Shown here piece after piece: positions 16,526 through 24,945 of a stretch of DNA of 64,000 bases. The stretch is from Caryophanales bacterium UBA5026. GTDB lineage: Bacteria > Bacillota_I > Bacilli_A > RF39 > UBA660. Location of the stretch: the NCBI GenBank assembly GCA_002416285.1, contig DICM01000019.1:1-64000 (forward strand). Direction: 5' to 3'. The number at the start of each line of letters is the position of its first letter. The stretch's first letter is position 1. Below the pieces are notes generated by a model. The model searched no databases, was not told the DNA's origin, and saw only the letters and a list, made by a program, of their open reading frames with translations. The position numbers were made by a program, and so were the translations under genes.

Positions 16526-17686
16526 ATGGATAACAAGGCATTCAAAAAAGCAGTAGATCTTCTTGTGAAAGAAAAGGGGATCAAGGAAGATGTCATCTAT
16601 GATGCAATGGAATTAGCCCTGACATCAGCTTATAAAAAAAATTATAATTCACTTGCTAATGTACGTGTTAGTGTTGATCGTAATAATGGAGATATTCATG
16701 TATATTCTTTTAAAACTGTAGTAGATCGTTCTGAAGAAGACAAATATCAAAAGTTTTCAGATATTGATTTTTCTACAATTAATGAAGAAGATGAAGAGGA
16801 TGATGGTGGTGAAGTTCTCCCATTTGTATATGATGAGAGAATTCATTTAACATTGGAAGAAGCTCGTAAAATCGTTCCTGGTATTAATGTAGGAGAGACG
16901 ATTGAAGAGGAGATTACACCAACAGACTTCGGACGCGTTGCAGCAGCAACAGCAAAACAAGTTGTCGTTCAAAAAATCCGTGAAGCAGAGCGTAATGTGA
17001 TTATTGAAGAATTTAATGATAAACAAGATGAGATGGTTGTTGGACAAGTAGCTATGGAAGATGTTCGAAACTATTATATCGATCTTGGAAAAACACAAGG
17101 AATTTTGCCAAAGACAGAGATTATTCCAGGCGAAATAATAAAAATGGGAGCGAATCTCAAAGTTTATATTACAAAAGTAGAAAATAATACAAAGGGACCT
17201 TTAATACTTCTTTCAAGAAGTCATTATGGACTTGTAAAGAGATTATTTGAACTTGAAATACCAGAAATTAACGATGGAACAATTTTAGTTTATAGTGTAG
17301 CCAGAGAAGCTGGTGTTAGAACGAAAATTGCAGTTTACTCTGAGAATTCAAATGTTGATCCTGTTGGAGCTTGTATTGGAGAAAAGGGAACTAGAATAAG
17401 TCGTATTATTAAAGAATTAAATGGAGAAAAAATCGATGTTATTCCATTTGAGAATGCTCCAGCTAAATTTATTGAAAATGCACTAAGTCCAGCAAAAAAT
17501 CTCAATGTATTAATTACAGATGAGAAAAAGAGAGAGGCTTATGTGGTAGTGGATCAAGATAACTTTTCTCTAGCAATAGGAAAAAGAGGACTTAATGTTA
17601 AATTAGCAGCTCGTTTGACGCACTACAAAATTGATGTAAAAACAAGAGAGCAAGCAAGAGAAGATGGCATTAACATTATCGGATAG
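16526..17686 (+). CDS. nusA: Transcription termination/antitermination factor NusA
   Basis: A 386-residue NusA: N-terminal RNA polymerase-binding domain (about 1-125), S1 domain (about 135-200), and KH1 and KH2 domains, with the GxxG-type loops in GACIGEKGTRI and AIGKRGLNV. The length is typical of Firmicutes, without the acidic C-terminal repeats of proteobacteria. The ATG at 16526 follows AGAGGGGGA inside rimP. Acts on RNA polymerase and on rRNA antitermination. Confidence 0.95.
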   Translation: MDNKAFKKAVDLLVKEKGIKEDVIYDAMELALTSAYKKNYNSLANVRVSVDRNNGDIHVYSFKTVVDRSEEDKYQKFSDIDFSTINEEDEEDDGGEVLPFVYDERIHLTLEEARKIVPGINVGETIEEEITPTDFGRVAAATAKQVVVQKIREAERNVIIEEFNDKQDEMVVGQVAMEDVRNYYIDLGKTQGILPKTEIIPGEIIKMGANLKVYITKVENNTKGPLILLSRSHYGLVKRLFELEIPEINDGTILVYSVAREAGVRTKIAVYSENSNVDPVGACIGEKGTRISRIIKELNGEKIDVIPFENAPAKFIENALSPAKNLNVLITDEKKREAYVVVDQDNFSLAIGKRGLNVKLAARLTHYKIDVKTREQAREDGINIIG

Positions 17687-17696
17687 AGGTGATTAG

Positions 17697-17954
17697 ATGC
17701 GTGTTAAAAAAATACCGATGAGAACTTGTGTGGCAACGAAAGAAAAGTTACCAAAGCAAGAGTTAATTCGTATTGTTAGGACTCCAGAAGGAGAAGTAAT
17801 AATTGATGAATCTGGTAAAGCTAATGGTAGAGGAGCTTATTTAAAAAAATCACTAGAAGCGATTGAAAAAGCAAAAAAGACAAAAGCGTTGAGTCATCAT
17901 CTAGAGATTGAAATACCAGAACAAATTTTTGAAGAATTGAAAAACTTAGTTTAA
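17697..17954 (+). CDS. ylxR: YlxR/RnpM family RNA-binding protein
   Basis: An 85-residue DUF448 protein with the hallmark RTCVATKEKLPKQELIRIVR start and the GRGAYL motif (about residue 46). In B. subtilis this small protein (RnpM) binds and modulates RNase P RNA. It sits directly after nusA, its usual place. Confidence 0.93.
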   Translation: MRVKKIPMRTCVATKEKLPKQELIRIVRTPEGEVIIDESGKANGRGAYLKKSLEAIEKAKKTKALSHHLEIEIPEQIFEELKNLV

Positions 17955-17975
17955 TTTTCAGACAGGGGGAAAATT

Positions 17976-18644
17976 ATGCCAGGTGCAAGAGAAAATAGAC
18001 TGACATGGGATGAATACTTTATGGGATTGGCTGTATTTACAATGGGAAGAAGTCCGGATCCTAGTACTAGAGTGGGAGCTTGTGTTGTAAGTTCTGATAA
18101 TCGAATTTTATCACTAGGATATAATGGAGCGCCGACAGGTATGCCAGTCCATGAAGTTTCATGGGATGATATTGGTGAGAAAACAGGGAATATTTTAGAA
18201 CAGAAAAATATCTATACTTGTCATGCAGAAGCTAATGCAATTGATGGATTCATGGGAGATAAATCAAATTTTAGAGGAGCTACAATATATACAGTACTGT
18301 TTCCATGTACCGAATGTGCAAAAAAGATTGTACAAAATGGAATTAAAAAAGTAGTTTACTGCAATACTTATCCCTATCCGGAATTTGTTGAAGCAACAAT
18401 GAAAATGTTTCAATATGCAGGGGTAACGGTAGAGTCTTATAAAGGAACCTTAGATAATTTAGTATCTCAAATGGATAGTGCCATAACAGAACTAGAAATC
18501 AAGCGAAAAAAATATGATGCTAAAATTAATAAACTTATAAAAGATTTTATTGAAACAGAAGAATTAAAAGAATCCTATGAGAGAAGTCTTATTGTAAAAA
18601 AGAGTTCATATGATAAATATGTGAAAATAAAAAGAAAGAGGTGA
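17976..18644 (+). CDS. dCMP/cytidine deaminase-family protein with a coiled-coil tail
   Basis: A 222-residue zinc deaminase. The zinc ligands are in CHAEANA (about residue 81) and PCTEC (about 111), and the STRVGACVV segment near residue 30 is typical of ComEB-type dCMP deaminases, which make dUMP. After about residue 155 a charged helical tail of some 65 residues is added. It occupies the position usually held by the L7Ae-like ylxQ gene between ylxR and infB. Its TGA stop overlaps the infB ribosome site. Confidence 0.85.
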   Translation: MPGARENRLTWDEYFMGLAVFTMGRSPDPSTRVGACVVSSDNRILSLGYNGAPTGMPVHEVSWDDIGEKTGNILEQKNIYTCHAEANAIDGFMGDKSNFRGATIYTVLFPCTECAKKIVQNGIKKVVYCNTYPYPEFVEATMKMFQYAGVTVESYKGTLDNLVSQMDSAITELEIKRKKYDAKINKLIKDFIETEELKESYERSLIVKKSSYDKYVKIKRKR

Positions 18645-18649
18645 CAATT

Positions 18650-20746
18650 ATGATGTCTGTACAAGAATATGCAAATGATGTCAATAAGAGTTTGGAAGCG
18701 ATTTTAAAAAAATGTAAGGAGTTAGGTATCTCTGTCAAGGGAGCTGACGATACGCTTAATGAAGAAGATATTATCGAACTAGATAATGCTTTAGATGAGA
18801 TAGTTGATGATGATCAAATTGATGAGCTAGCTTCAACGGTAGCAGAAGCATCAAAAATAGAACTAGATCATGTAGTTAAGAAACAAAAAGTAGGTAAAAA
18901 ACCAGCTTCAAACAAATTGAGTAAAAAAGATTTTGCAACGAAAAAGAAAGAAATGTACAAGAATAAAGAAAAATTAATTTCTAACACTCCAAATGAAGAT
19001 GAAAATGTTATTCTTTACAAAGAGAATATGACAATTGGAGATCTTGCAACTAAATTAGATGTAGCAGGAGCTGAAATTGTAAAAAAATTATTTATGTTAG
19101 GAATTATGGCAACTGTTAATAACAGTATTAGCTTTGAAAATGCTGAACTTATTGTTAACGATTATGGAAAAGAGTTACATAAAGAAGAAACAGCAGATGT
19201 TGCGAATTTCGAAGAATTCATTGTAAATGATAGAGAGGAAGATTTGACCGTTCGTCCTGCTGTAGTAACAATTATGGGACATGTCGATCATGGAAAAACA
19301 ACTTTATTAGATGCAATTCGTAAGACAAATGTAGCTGGTGGAGAAGCCGGCGGAATTACTCAGGCAATTAGTGCATATCAAATAAATTATAATGGTCAAC
19401 CAATTACCTTTATTGATACTCCAGGGCATGCGGCATTCACAGAAATGCGTGCACGTGGAGCCAGTATTACTGATATCGTAATTATTATTGTTGCAGCCGA
19501 TGATGGTGTCATGCCACAAACCAGAGAGGCCATTGACCATGCGAAAGCAGCAGGTGTTCCAATTATGGTTGTTATTAATAAAATGGATAAGCCAGGAGCA
19601 AATCCGGACCGTATTATGACAGCTCTTTCTGAATGTGGACTTACACCAGATACATGGGGTGGAGACACTCTTTATAGTAAAATATCAGCCATGACGGGTG
19701 ATGGAATCCCAGAAGTATTAGAAAATATTTTATTAATTGCGGAAATGCAAAACTATCGAGCAAACTCAAATCGTTATGCATTGGGTTCTGTAATTGAATC
19801 AAGATTAGATAAACAAGTTGGGCCAGTTGTAACAATTTTAATTCAAAACGGTACACTACGTCTTGGTGATCCTGTTGTTGTAGGAACATCATTTGGTAAA
19901 GTTCGTACCATGAAAAATGATCGTGGCGAAGAAATTACTGAAGCTGGTCCATCTAGACCGGTAGAAATAACCGGATTAAATGAAACACCAATTGCTGGTG
20001 ATAAATTTATGGCTTTTGAAAATGAGAAACAAGCACGTAGTATCGCTGAACAACGTGCAGCTTCCCAAAAAGAAAAAGAGTCAAAGACATCTGGAACAGT
20101 AACATTAGACGAACTATTCTCAAAAATTGGAGAAGGATTAAAAGAACTTAATATTATTATTAAAGCCGATGTAAATGGTAGTAGCGAAGCTGTAAAAAAC
20201 ACACTTGAAAAGATTGATATTGAAGGTGTTCGTGTAAACGTTATTCGCAGTAGTGTTGGATCAATTACAGAGAGTGATATCGTTCTTGCTAAAGCATCTA
20301 ATGCAATTATCGTTGGATTTAATATTCGTCCAAATAATACAATTCGTGATTATGCAAAAGAAAATGGTGTTGAAATCCGCCTTTATAATATCATCTATAA
20401 ACTAGTAGAAGATATTGAAGCAGCAATGAAAGGTATGCTTGAGCCAATCTATGAAGAAAAAATTATCGGTAGTGCAGAAGTACGACAATTATTTAAATTT
20501 TCAAAAGTTGGAATTATTGCTGGTTGTTATGTAACAGACGGAATTATGAAAAGAGATGCGAAAGCACGTGTTATTCGTGATAGCATCGTATTATATGATG
20601 GAAATGTAAATTCCCTTCAACGTGAAAAAGATTCTATCAAAGAAGTTAAAAAAGGATTTGAATGTGGAATTACCGTTGAAAACTTTAATGATTTAAAAGT
20701 AGGAGACGTTATTGAAGCATATGAAATGGTAGAAATTAAGCGATAA
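18650..20746 (+). CDS. infB: Translation initiation factor IF-2
   Basis: A 698-residue GTPase that places fMet-tRNA on the 30S subunit and promotes subunit joining. The N-terminal region (about 1-200) is short and Lys/Asp-rich; the G domain has GHVDHGKTT (G1), DTPGH (G3) and NKMD (G4), followed by domains II, III and IV. The ATG at 18650 (or the next one, 18653) follows AAAGAGGTG; the upstream GTG at 18641 is part of that site. Last gene of the nusA operon. Confidence 0.96.
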   Translation: MMSVQEYANDVNKSLEAILKKCKELGISVKGADDTLNEEDIIELDNALDEIVDDDQIDELASTVAEASKIELDHVVKKQKVGKKPASNKLSKKDFATKKKEMYKNKEKLISNTPNEDENVILYKENMTIGDLATKLDVAGAEIVKKLFMLGIMATVNNSISFENAELIVNDYGKELHKEETADVANFEEFIVNDREEDLTVRPAVVTIMGHVDHGKTTLLDAIRKTNVAGGEAGGITQAISAYQINYNGQPITFIDTPGHAAFTEMRARGASITDIVIIIVAADDGVMPQTREAIDHAKAAGVPIMVVINKMDKPGANPDRIMTALSECGLTPDTWGGDTLYSKISAMTGDGIPEVLENILLIAEMQNYRANSNRYALGSVIESRLDKQVGPVVTILIQNGTLRLGDPVVVGTSFGKVRTMKNDRGEEITEAGPSRPVEITGLNETPIAGDKFMAFENEKQARSIAEQRAASQKEKESKTSGTVTLDELFSKIGEGLKELNIIIKADVNGSSEAVKNTLEKIDIEGVRVNVIRSSVGSITESDIVLAKASNAIIVGFNIRPNNTIRDYAKENGVEIRLYNIIYKLVEDIEAAMKGMLEPIYEEKIIGSAEVRQLFKFSKVGIIAGCYVTDGIMKRDAKARVIRDSIVLYDGNVNSLQREKDSIKEVKKGFECGITVENFNDLKVGDVIEAYEMVEIKR

Positions 20747-20771
20747 TCTAATATTTAAACAACGCAATTAG

Positions 20772-20796
20772 AAAAGAAACGTGAGTTTCTTTTTTT
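20772..20796 (+). terminator. Terminator of the nusA-infB operon
   Basis: A 9-bp stem (20772-20780 with 20785-20793) around GTGA, ending in a T run. Confidence 0.8.
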
Positions 20797-20848
20797 GTAG
20801 AGAATTAGTAAATATTGGAGCAGTAATGCTTTTCTTTCTACTAGAATT

Positions 20849-20857
20849 TGGTATAAT
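20849..20857 (+). promoter_or_regulatory. Extended -10 promoter of rbfA
   Basis: TGGTATAAT lies 21 bp before rbfA, after the infB terminator. Confidence 0.55.
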
Positions 20858-20878
20858 AGAAGTAGAAAGAGGGATATT

Positions 20879-21226
20879 ATGAGTATTAAAATAGAACGTA
20901 TTGCAAGTAATATGATAAAAGAAATCAGTTATATTTTAATGACTGAAATAAAAGATCAAGATATTAAATTTGTAACCATCACTGACTGTAAAGTAACAAA
21001 TGACCTTAGTTTTGCCAAAGTTTACTATACTATTCTAAATGATGATCGAAAATTAGAGACGGAAAAAGCACTAAAAAGTGCATCAGGATATATACGCAGA
21101 CAACTTGCGGAGAGAATTGATATTCGCCATATTCCGGAATTGCAATTTGTCTATGATGAATCAATTGCCTATGGAAAAAAGATTGAAAACATTATAGAAA
21201 AGATGCACGATGACGAGGAATCATAA
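20879..21226 (+). CDS. rbfA: 30S ribosome-binding factor A
   Basis: A 115-residue KH-like protein of normal length that binds immature 30S subunits near the 5' end of 16S rRNA. Family features: RIASNMIKEISYILM at the start, the VTITDCKVTNDLSFAKVYY strands, and RHIPELQFVYDES near the end. It has its own promoter although infB lies just upstream. Confidence 0.93.
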   Translation: MSIKIERIASNMIKEISYILMTEIKDQDIKFVTITDCKVTNDLSFAKVYYTILNDDRKLETEKALKSASGYIRRQLAERIDIRHIPELQFVYDESIAYGKKIENIIEKMHDDEES

Positions 21227-21243
21227 TTTTATTTTTAAAACAC

Positions 21244-21272
21244 TTGTCAACTAAAAACATATACTGTATAAT
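21244..21272 (+). promoter_or_regulatory. Promoter of the deoC-like/tyrS operon
   Basis: TTGTCA (21244-21249), a 17-bp spacer and TATAAT (21267-21272) precede the T-box leader. Confidence 0.8.
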
Positions 21273-21282
21273 AACATTACAA

Positions 21283-21484
21283 TTAACTAAGACGAAAAAA
21301 CAGTAGTACTTTGCTTTTGAATTGAGAAAGTTCATGGATGATGAAAATGAACCAAAGAAAAGTATGAATTACAATTTCTGAGTTAAAACGTGTCCTCGCG
21401 TTAAGAGAGAAAGTGCATAGTCATTATGAAATAAGGTGGTACCGCGGAACAATTCGTCCTTATAATTCATAGTGGCTTTTTTTT
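21283..21484 (+). promoter_or_regulatory. T-box riboswitch, tyrosine (TAC) specifier
   Basis: The T-box AGGTGGTACCGCG lies at 21434-21446. In Stem I the 3' side reads GAAT-TAC-A, giving a tyrosine TAC specifier at 21370-21372 followed by the usual A. A terminator-type helix pairs 21419-21430 with 21466-21477 before T8. This fits tyrS as the distal gene; uncharged tRNA(Tyr) should allow readthrough. Confidence 0.9.
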
Positions 21485-21501
21485 GGAAAGGGAGAAAAAT
21501 T

Positions 21502-22122
21502 ATGGAATTTAATCATTATATAGATGCGACATTATTAGAAAATAATACAACCATGAAAGAAATTGAAACATTATGTGAAAATGCGAAGAAGTATCATTAT
21601 GCGAGTGTTTGTGTAACGCCATATTACACTTCTTTAGCAGCTGAATTACTAGAAGACAGCAATGTTGCTGTTACAACTGTAATAGGTTATCCATATGGCA
21701 TGAATACGACTGAGGTAAAGTCTTATGAAGCAATTGATGCAGTGAACAATGGAGCTACAGAAATAGATTATTTTGTTAATATTGCAGCGTTAAAAAATAA
21801 AGAATATGAAAGTGTTAAAGATGAGATTGAAGAAATAAGAGATTCAATTGATGGAAAGACTTTGAAAGTGATTATAAATGGTCCTCTTACTGAAGATGAA
21901 TTAATAAAATTAGTAGAATTGTGCAATGATACTTTTGTACATTATATTGGTATTATGGAAACAACCAACGAAAAAACAAGAGAGACTATCGAAACAATAA
22001 AACAATATAGTAACGGTGTATTAGAAATAAAAGTATTTACTGATAGTTGTGAAAATGAAAAATTAATATCTTATATCGAAGCGGGTGTAACTCGTATCAG
22101 TACGTTATTGGAGGAGAGATAA
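21502..22122 (+). CDS. DeoC-like aldolase-fold protein lacking the Schiff-base lysine
   Basis: A 206-residue TIM-barrel protein clearly related to deoxyribose-phosphate aldolase: YIDATLL, ASVCVTPYY, TVIGYPYGMNTTEVK, NGATEID. In active DeoC the catalytic lysine lies in a VKTSTGF strand; here that place reads VHYIGIM. The strand usually KVIIETSLL reads KVIINGPLT, while the later IKVFTDS keeps the second lysine. It is therefore unlikely to be a normal aldolase. It is the first gene after a tyrosine T-box and ends 1 bp before tyrS. The ATG at 21502 follows GGGAG. Confidence 0.8.
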   Translation: MEFNHYIDATLLENNTTMKEIETLCENAKKYHYASVCVTPYYTSLAAELLEDSNVAVTTVIGYPYGMNTTEVKSYEAIDAVNNGATEIDYFVNIAALKNKEYESVKDEIEEIRDSIDGKTLKVIINGPLTEDELIKLVELCNDTFVHYIGIMETTNEKTRETIETIKQYSNGVLEIKVFTDSCENEKLISYIEAGVTRISTLLEER

Positions 22123-22123
22123 A

Positions 22124-23350
22124 ATGAAATTATTTGATGAATTAAAATGGAGAGGATTAATCAATGATGTAAGTAGTCCAGAATTAGAAGAGAAACTCAA
22201 TCAAGGGGGACTAACATTCTATATTGGTACCGATCCAACTGGGGACAGCATGCATATTGGTCATTATTCATCTTTCTCTGTTGCGAAAAGGTTAAAAGAT
22301 GCAGGACATCATCCTATTTTATTAGTAGGTGGAGCAACCGGATTAATTGGAGATCCAAAACCAAGTGCTGAACGTCCAATGATCACGAAAGAACAATTAG
22401 ATCAAAATTATAAAAAATTAAGAAAACAAGTTGAAGATATTTTTGGATTTGAAGTAGTAAATAACTATGATTGGTCAAAAGATATTAATTTTATTGATTA
22501 TTTAAGAGATTATGGGAAGTATTTTAATCTTAATTACATGTTAGCGAAAGAAACGGTAAAGAGTCGTTTAGATGTTGGAATTACTTATACAGAATTCTCT
22601 TATATGATTATGCAAGCATTAGATTATCTTCATCTTTATGAATATAAAAATTGTACACTTCAAATTGGTGGACAGGATCAATGGGGAAATATTACTTCTG
22701 GTATTGAACTAATTCGTAAGAAAAAAAGTGCAGAAGCTTATGCTTTTACGATGCCTCTTTTAACGAAGGCCGATGGAACAAAGTTTGGGAAATCTGAGGG
22801 GAATGCTATTTGGTTAGATAAGGAAAAGACTTCAAGCTATGAAATGTATCAATTCTTTTTAAATGTAGAAGATGAAAAAGTAATTGATTATCTAAAATAT
22901 TTAACATTCTTATCAAAAGAAGAAATAGAAGAATTAGAAAAGAAACATAATGAAAAACCACATTTAAGAGAAGCGAATAAAGCTTTAGCAAAAGATGTAA
23001 TTACTTTCTTACATGGTGCTGAAGAGTATGAGAAAGCAGTACAAATCAGTGAAGCCTTATTTAGTGGTGATATTAAATCACTTACTCTGAAAGATTCAGA
23101 AGAAGCATTTAAGGATGTTCCTAACTTTACAATTGAAGAGGAATTACCGCTTGTTGATTTTTTAGTGACATATGAAATTGCTGGTAGTAAAAGAGAAGCT
23201 AGAGAGTGGATTACTGCTGGTTCTATTACCATTAATGGTGATAAAATTACCGATGAGAATTGTGTAATCGATAGAAATATTGCCAAAGAAGGAAAATTAG
23301 TTATTATTCGTCGTGGTAAGAAGAAATACTACATGGGAATATTTGAATAA
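22124..23350 (+). CDS. tyrS: Tyrosyl-tRNA synthetase
   Basis: A 408-residue class I synthetase. The HIGH motif is in DPTGDSMHIGHYSS (about residue 40-50), the KMSKS equivalent is KFGKSEG (about 225), and tyrosine-binding features (YTEFSYMIMQALDYLHL, GGQDQWGNI) are present. A C-terminal S4-like RNA-binding domain (from about 345, REAREWITAGSITING) recognises the tRNA anticodon arm. It lies directly behind the DeoC-like gene under the tyrosine T-box. Confidence 0.96.
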   Translation: MKLFDELKWRGLINDVSSPELEEKLNQGGLTFYIGTDPTGDSMHIGHYSSFSVAKRLKDAGHHPILLVGGATGLIGDPKPSAERPMITKEQLDQNYKKLRKQVEDIFGFEVVNNYDWSKDINFIDYLRDYGKYFNLNYMLAKETVKSRLDVGITYTEFSYMIMQALDYLHLYEYKNCTLQIGGQDQWGNITSGIELIRKKKSAEAYAFTMPLLTKADGTKFGKSEGNAIWLDKEKTSSYEMYQFFLNVEDEKVIDYLKYLTFLSKEEIEELEKKHNEKPHLREANKALAKDVITFLHGAEEYEKAVQISEALFSGDIKSLTLKDSEEAFKDVPNFTIEEELPLVDFLVTYEIAGSKREAREWITAGSITINGDKITDENCVIDRNIAKEGKLVIIRRGKKKYYMGIFE

Positions 23351-23375
23351 AAAAACAAGGAAAACCCTTGTTTTT
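23351..23375. terminator. Bidirectional terminator after tyrS
   Basis: AAAAACAAGG (23351-23360) pairs with CCTTGTTTTT (23366-23375). It serves tyrS and the convergent gene ending at 23374. Confidence 0.8.
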
Positions 23376-23943
23376 ATTGTACTATATCACTGGAATATAT
23401 TTTTTGATAATGTTGTACTTGTTCTTGATATTCAATGAGTATTGGATCAAGACTTTTCACTTTTTGTTGATAGTTACATAGCACTTTATATAAATTATCT
23501 ATTTTTCTTGAATTCTTAAATTTTGATTGATTTAGAGTGTTTAAATTATTTTGCCAAGTTTCGAAATCGTTTTTTGATAATAGGTATAAGCTTACTGAGT
23601 GTAGTTTTTTTTCTTCAATGCTTATATTTTGTTGGATTGCTTCTAATAATAATGATAATATAGCTGAATTTTGCAGATCGTTTTCTTGATAATAAAAAGA
23701 AAGTAAACCTGCAAATCTTAGTGAATTATATATTTGATCGTAAAAAAATTCCCAATACGGATAAAATAATGATTGATCAAATTCTCGGATATCTGCAGTT
23801 TTATCTGCATAAAACAATTCCGGATTATCAAGTAAAAAAAGATATTTCTTATAAAAGTCAGATTCACATATCGGTTTTGTCCTAATTTCAGAATCAGGTG
23901 ATTCATTCATTTTATTTAGTATTTCATCATAAATATTATCCAT
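23374..23943 (-). CDS. Hypothetical protein, helical
   Basis: A 189-residue acidic, apparently all-helical cytoplasmic protein with many Tyr, Phe, Asn and Gln residues and no membrane segment or known motif. Its composition resembles the unknown proteins at 34318-36850, but I see no firm sequence match. It stands alone between tyrS and rpsD with an own ribosome site (GAGAGAG). Confidence 0.6.
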   Translation of the reverse strand: MDNIYDEILNKMNESPDSEIRTKPICESDFYKKYLFLLDNPELFYADKTADIREFDQSLFYPYWEFFYDQIYNSLRFAGLLSFYYQENDLQNSAILSLLLEAIQQNISIEEKKLHSVSLYLLSKNDFETWQNNLNTLNQSKFKNSRKIDNLYKVLCNYQQKVKSLDPILIEYQEQVQHYQKIYSSDIVQ

Positions 23944-23998
23944 TTCTGTTCTCTCTCCCTATATAAGATACTATTATATAGAAAAAATAAAAAAAATC

Positions 23999-24024
23999 AA
24001 CAAAAAAAGAGTCTAATGACTCTT
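23999..24024 (-). terminator. Terminator of rpsD
   Basis: On the minus strand AAGAGTC (24024-24018), loop ATTA and GACTCTT (24013-24007) are followed by T's. It overlaps the stop codon. Confidence 0.8.
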
Positions 24025-24625
24025 ATCTGTTGTAGAATTCAACGATTAATGATTCGTTAATGTCAGCATTCAATTCACTACGTTCAGGATATCTTACATA
24101 AGTACCAGCCATTTTTGACTCGTCGTAAGTAACAAATTCAACACGGTTATGAATTGCTTCTAAAGCAGCCTTAATAGCAGGATGATTTTTAGAAGTTTCT
24201 TTCACACTGATAACATCACCTGGTTTAACACGGTAAGATGGGATATTAACTTTAGAACCATTTACTGTGATATGACCATGGTTAACAATTTGTCTTGCAC
24301 CTTTACGAGTAGCTGCAAAACCAAGACGGTAAACTAGGTTATCTAGACGGCTTTCTAGTAATTTTAAGAAATCCTCACCTAACACACCTTTTAATTTACC
24401 AGCTGCTAAGAATGTTTTATGGAATTGTTTTTCACTTACTCCATACATAAAACGCACTTTTTGTTTTTCTTGTAATTGTAGCCCATAGTTAGAAAGTTTT
24501 TTTTGTCTTCCTTGACCATGTTGTCCTGGTGCGTAAGGACGTTTTGCTAATTCTTTTCCATTTTCTAATACAGAGAAGCCTAAACGGCGAGATTTTCTGT
24601 AAGTAGATCCTGTGTATCTTGACAT
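24023..24625 (-). CDS. rpsD: 30S ribosomal protein S4
   Basis: A 200-residue S4 protein (standard Firmicutes length). It starts MSRYTGSTYRKSRRLG, contains the S4 RNA-binding domain (LESRLDNLVYRLGFA, about 90-105; HITVNGSKVNIPSY) and ends in LIVEFYNR. S4 nucleates 30S assembly and represses its own mRNA in bacilli. The ATG at 24625 follows GAGGAGGAAA; a longer upstream frame has no support. Confidence 0.97.
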   Translation of the reverse strand: MSRYTGSTYRKSRRLGFSVLENGKELAKRPYAPGQHGQGRQKKLSNYGLQLQEKQKVRFMYGVSEKQFHKTFLAAGKLKGVLGEDFLKLLESRLDNLVYRLGFAATRKGARQIVNHGHITVNGSKVNIPSYRVKPGDVISVKETSKNHPAIKAALEAIHNRVEFVTYDESKMAGTYVRYPERSELNADINESLIVEFYNR

Positions 24626-24785
24626 ATATTTCCTCCTCTTGCTTAAGAATCGAAGGCAACTCATCTAATATTAGGGTGAGGGAATCAATATCTTCGCTTT
24701 GCAGCAAAAGTTACACGATAACCCCTATAGGGAACCTTCACGTTAATATAATTGAATTGCGCTGCTAGATGCATAAGCACCTATA
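24626..24785 (-). promoter_or_regulatory. Structured rpsD leader, probable S4 autoregulatory element
   Basis: The roughly 160-nt leader contains several short complementary blocks on the minus strand: GCAGC near 24763 with GCTGC near 24705, a CCC-TATA-GGG hairpin (about 24733-24724) and a GTTA/TAAC pair just after it. Firmicute rpsD mRNAs carry an S4-binding leader at this place, so the assignment rests on position and visible structure. Confidence 0.5.
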
Positions 24786-24814
24786 ATTATAATATGAAAT
24801 GAGAGAATAGTCAA
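24786..24814 (-). promoter_or_regulatory. SigA promoter of rpsD
   Basis: On the minus strand TTGACT (24814-24809), a 17-bp spacer and TATAAT (24791-24786). Confidence 0.8.
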
Positions 24815-24945
24815 GAATATTTTTCAACAAAAAGCTTATATTTTCAGGCATATTTATTTACTGTGTCGAATAATCTCGAAAAGAAGTATAAAAAGATGTA
24901 AAAAAAATACGAAGTGTGATAGAATGTTAATATAGAGGTGAGTAT

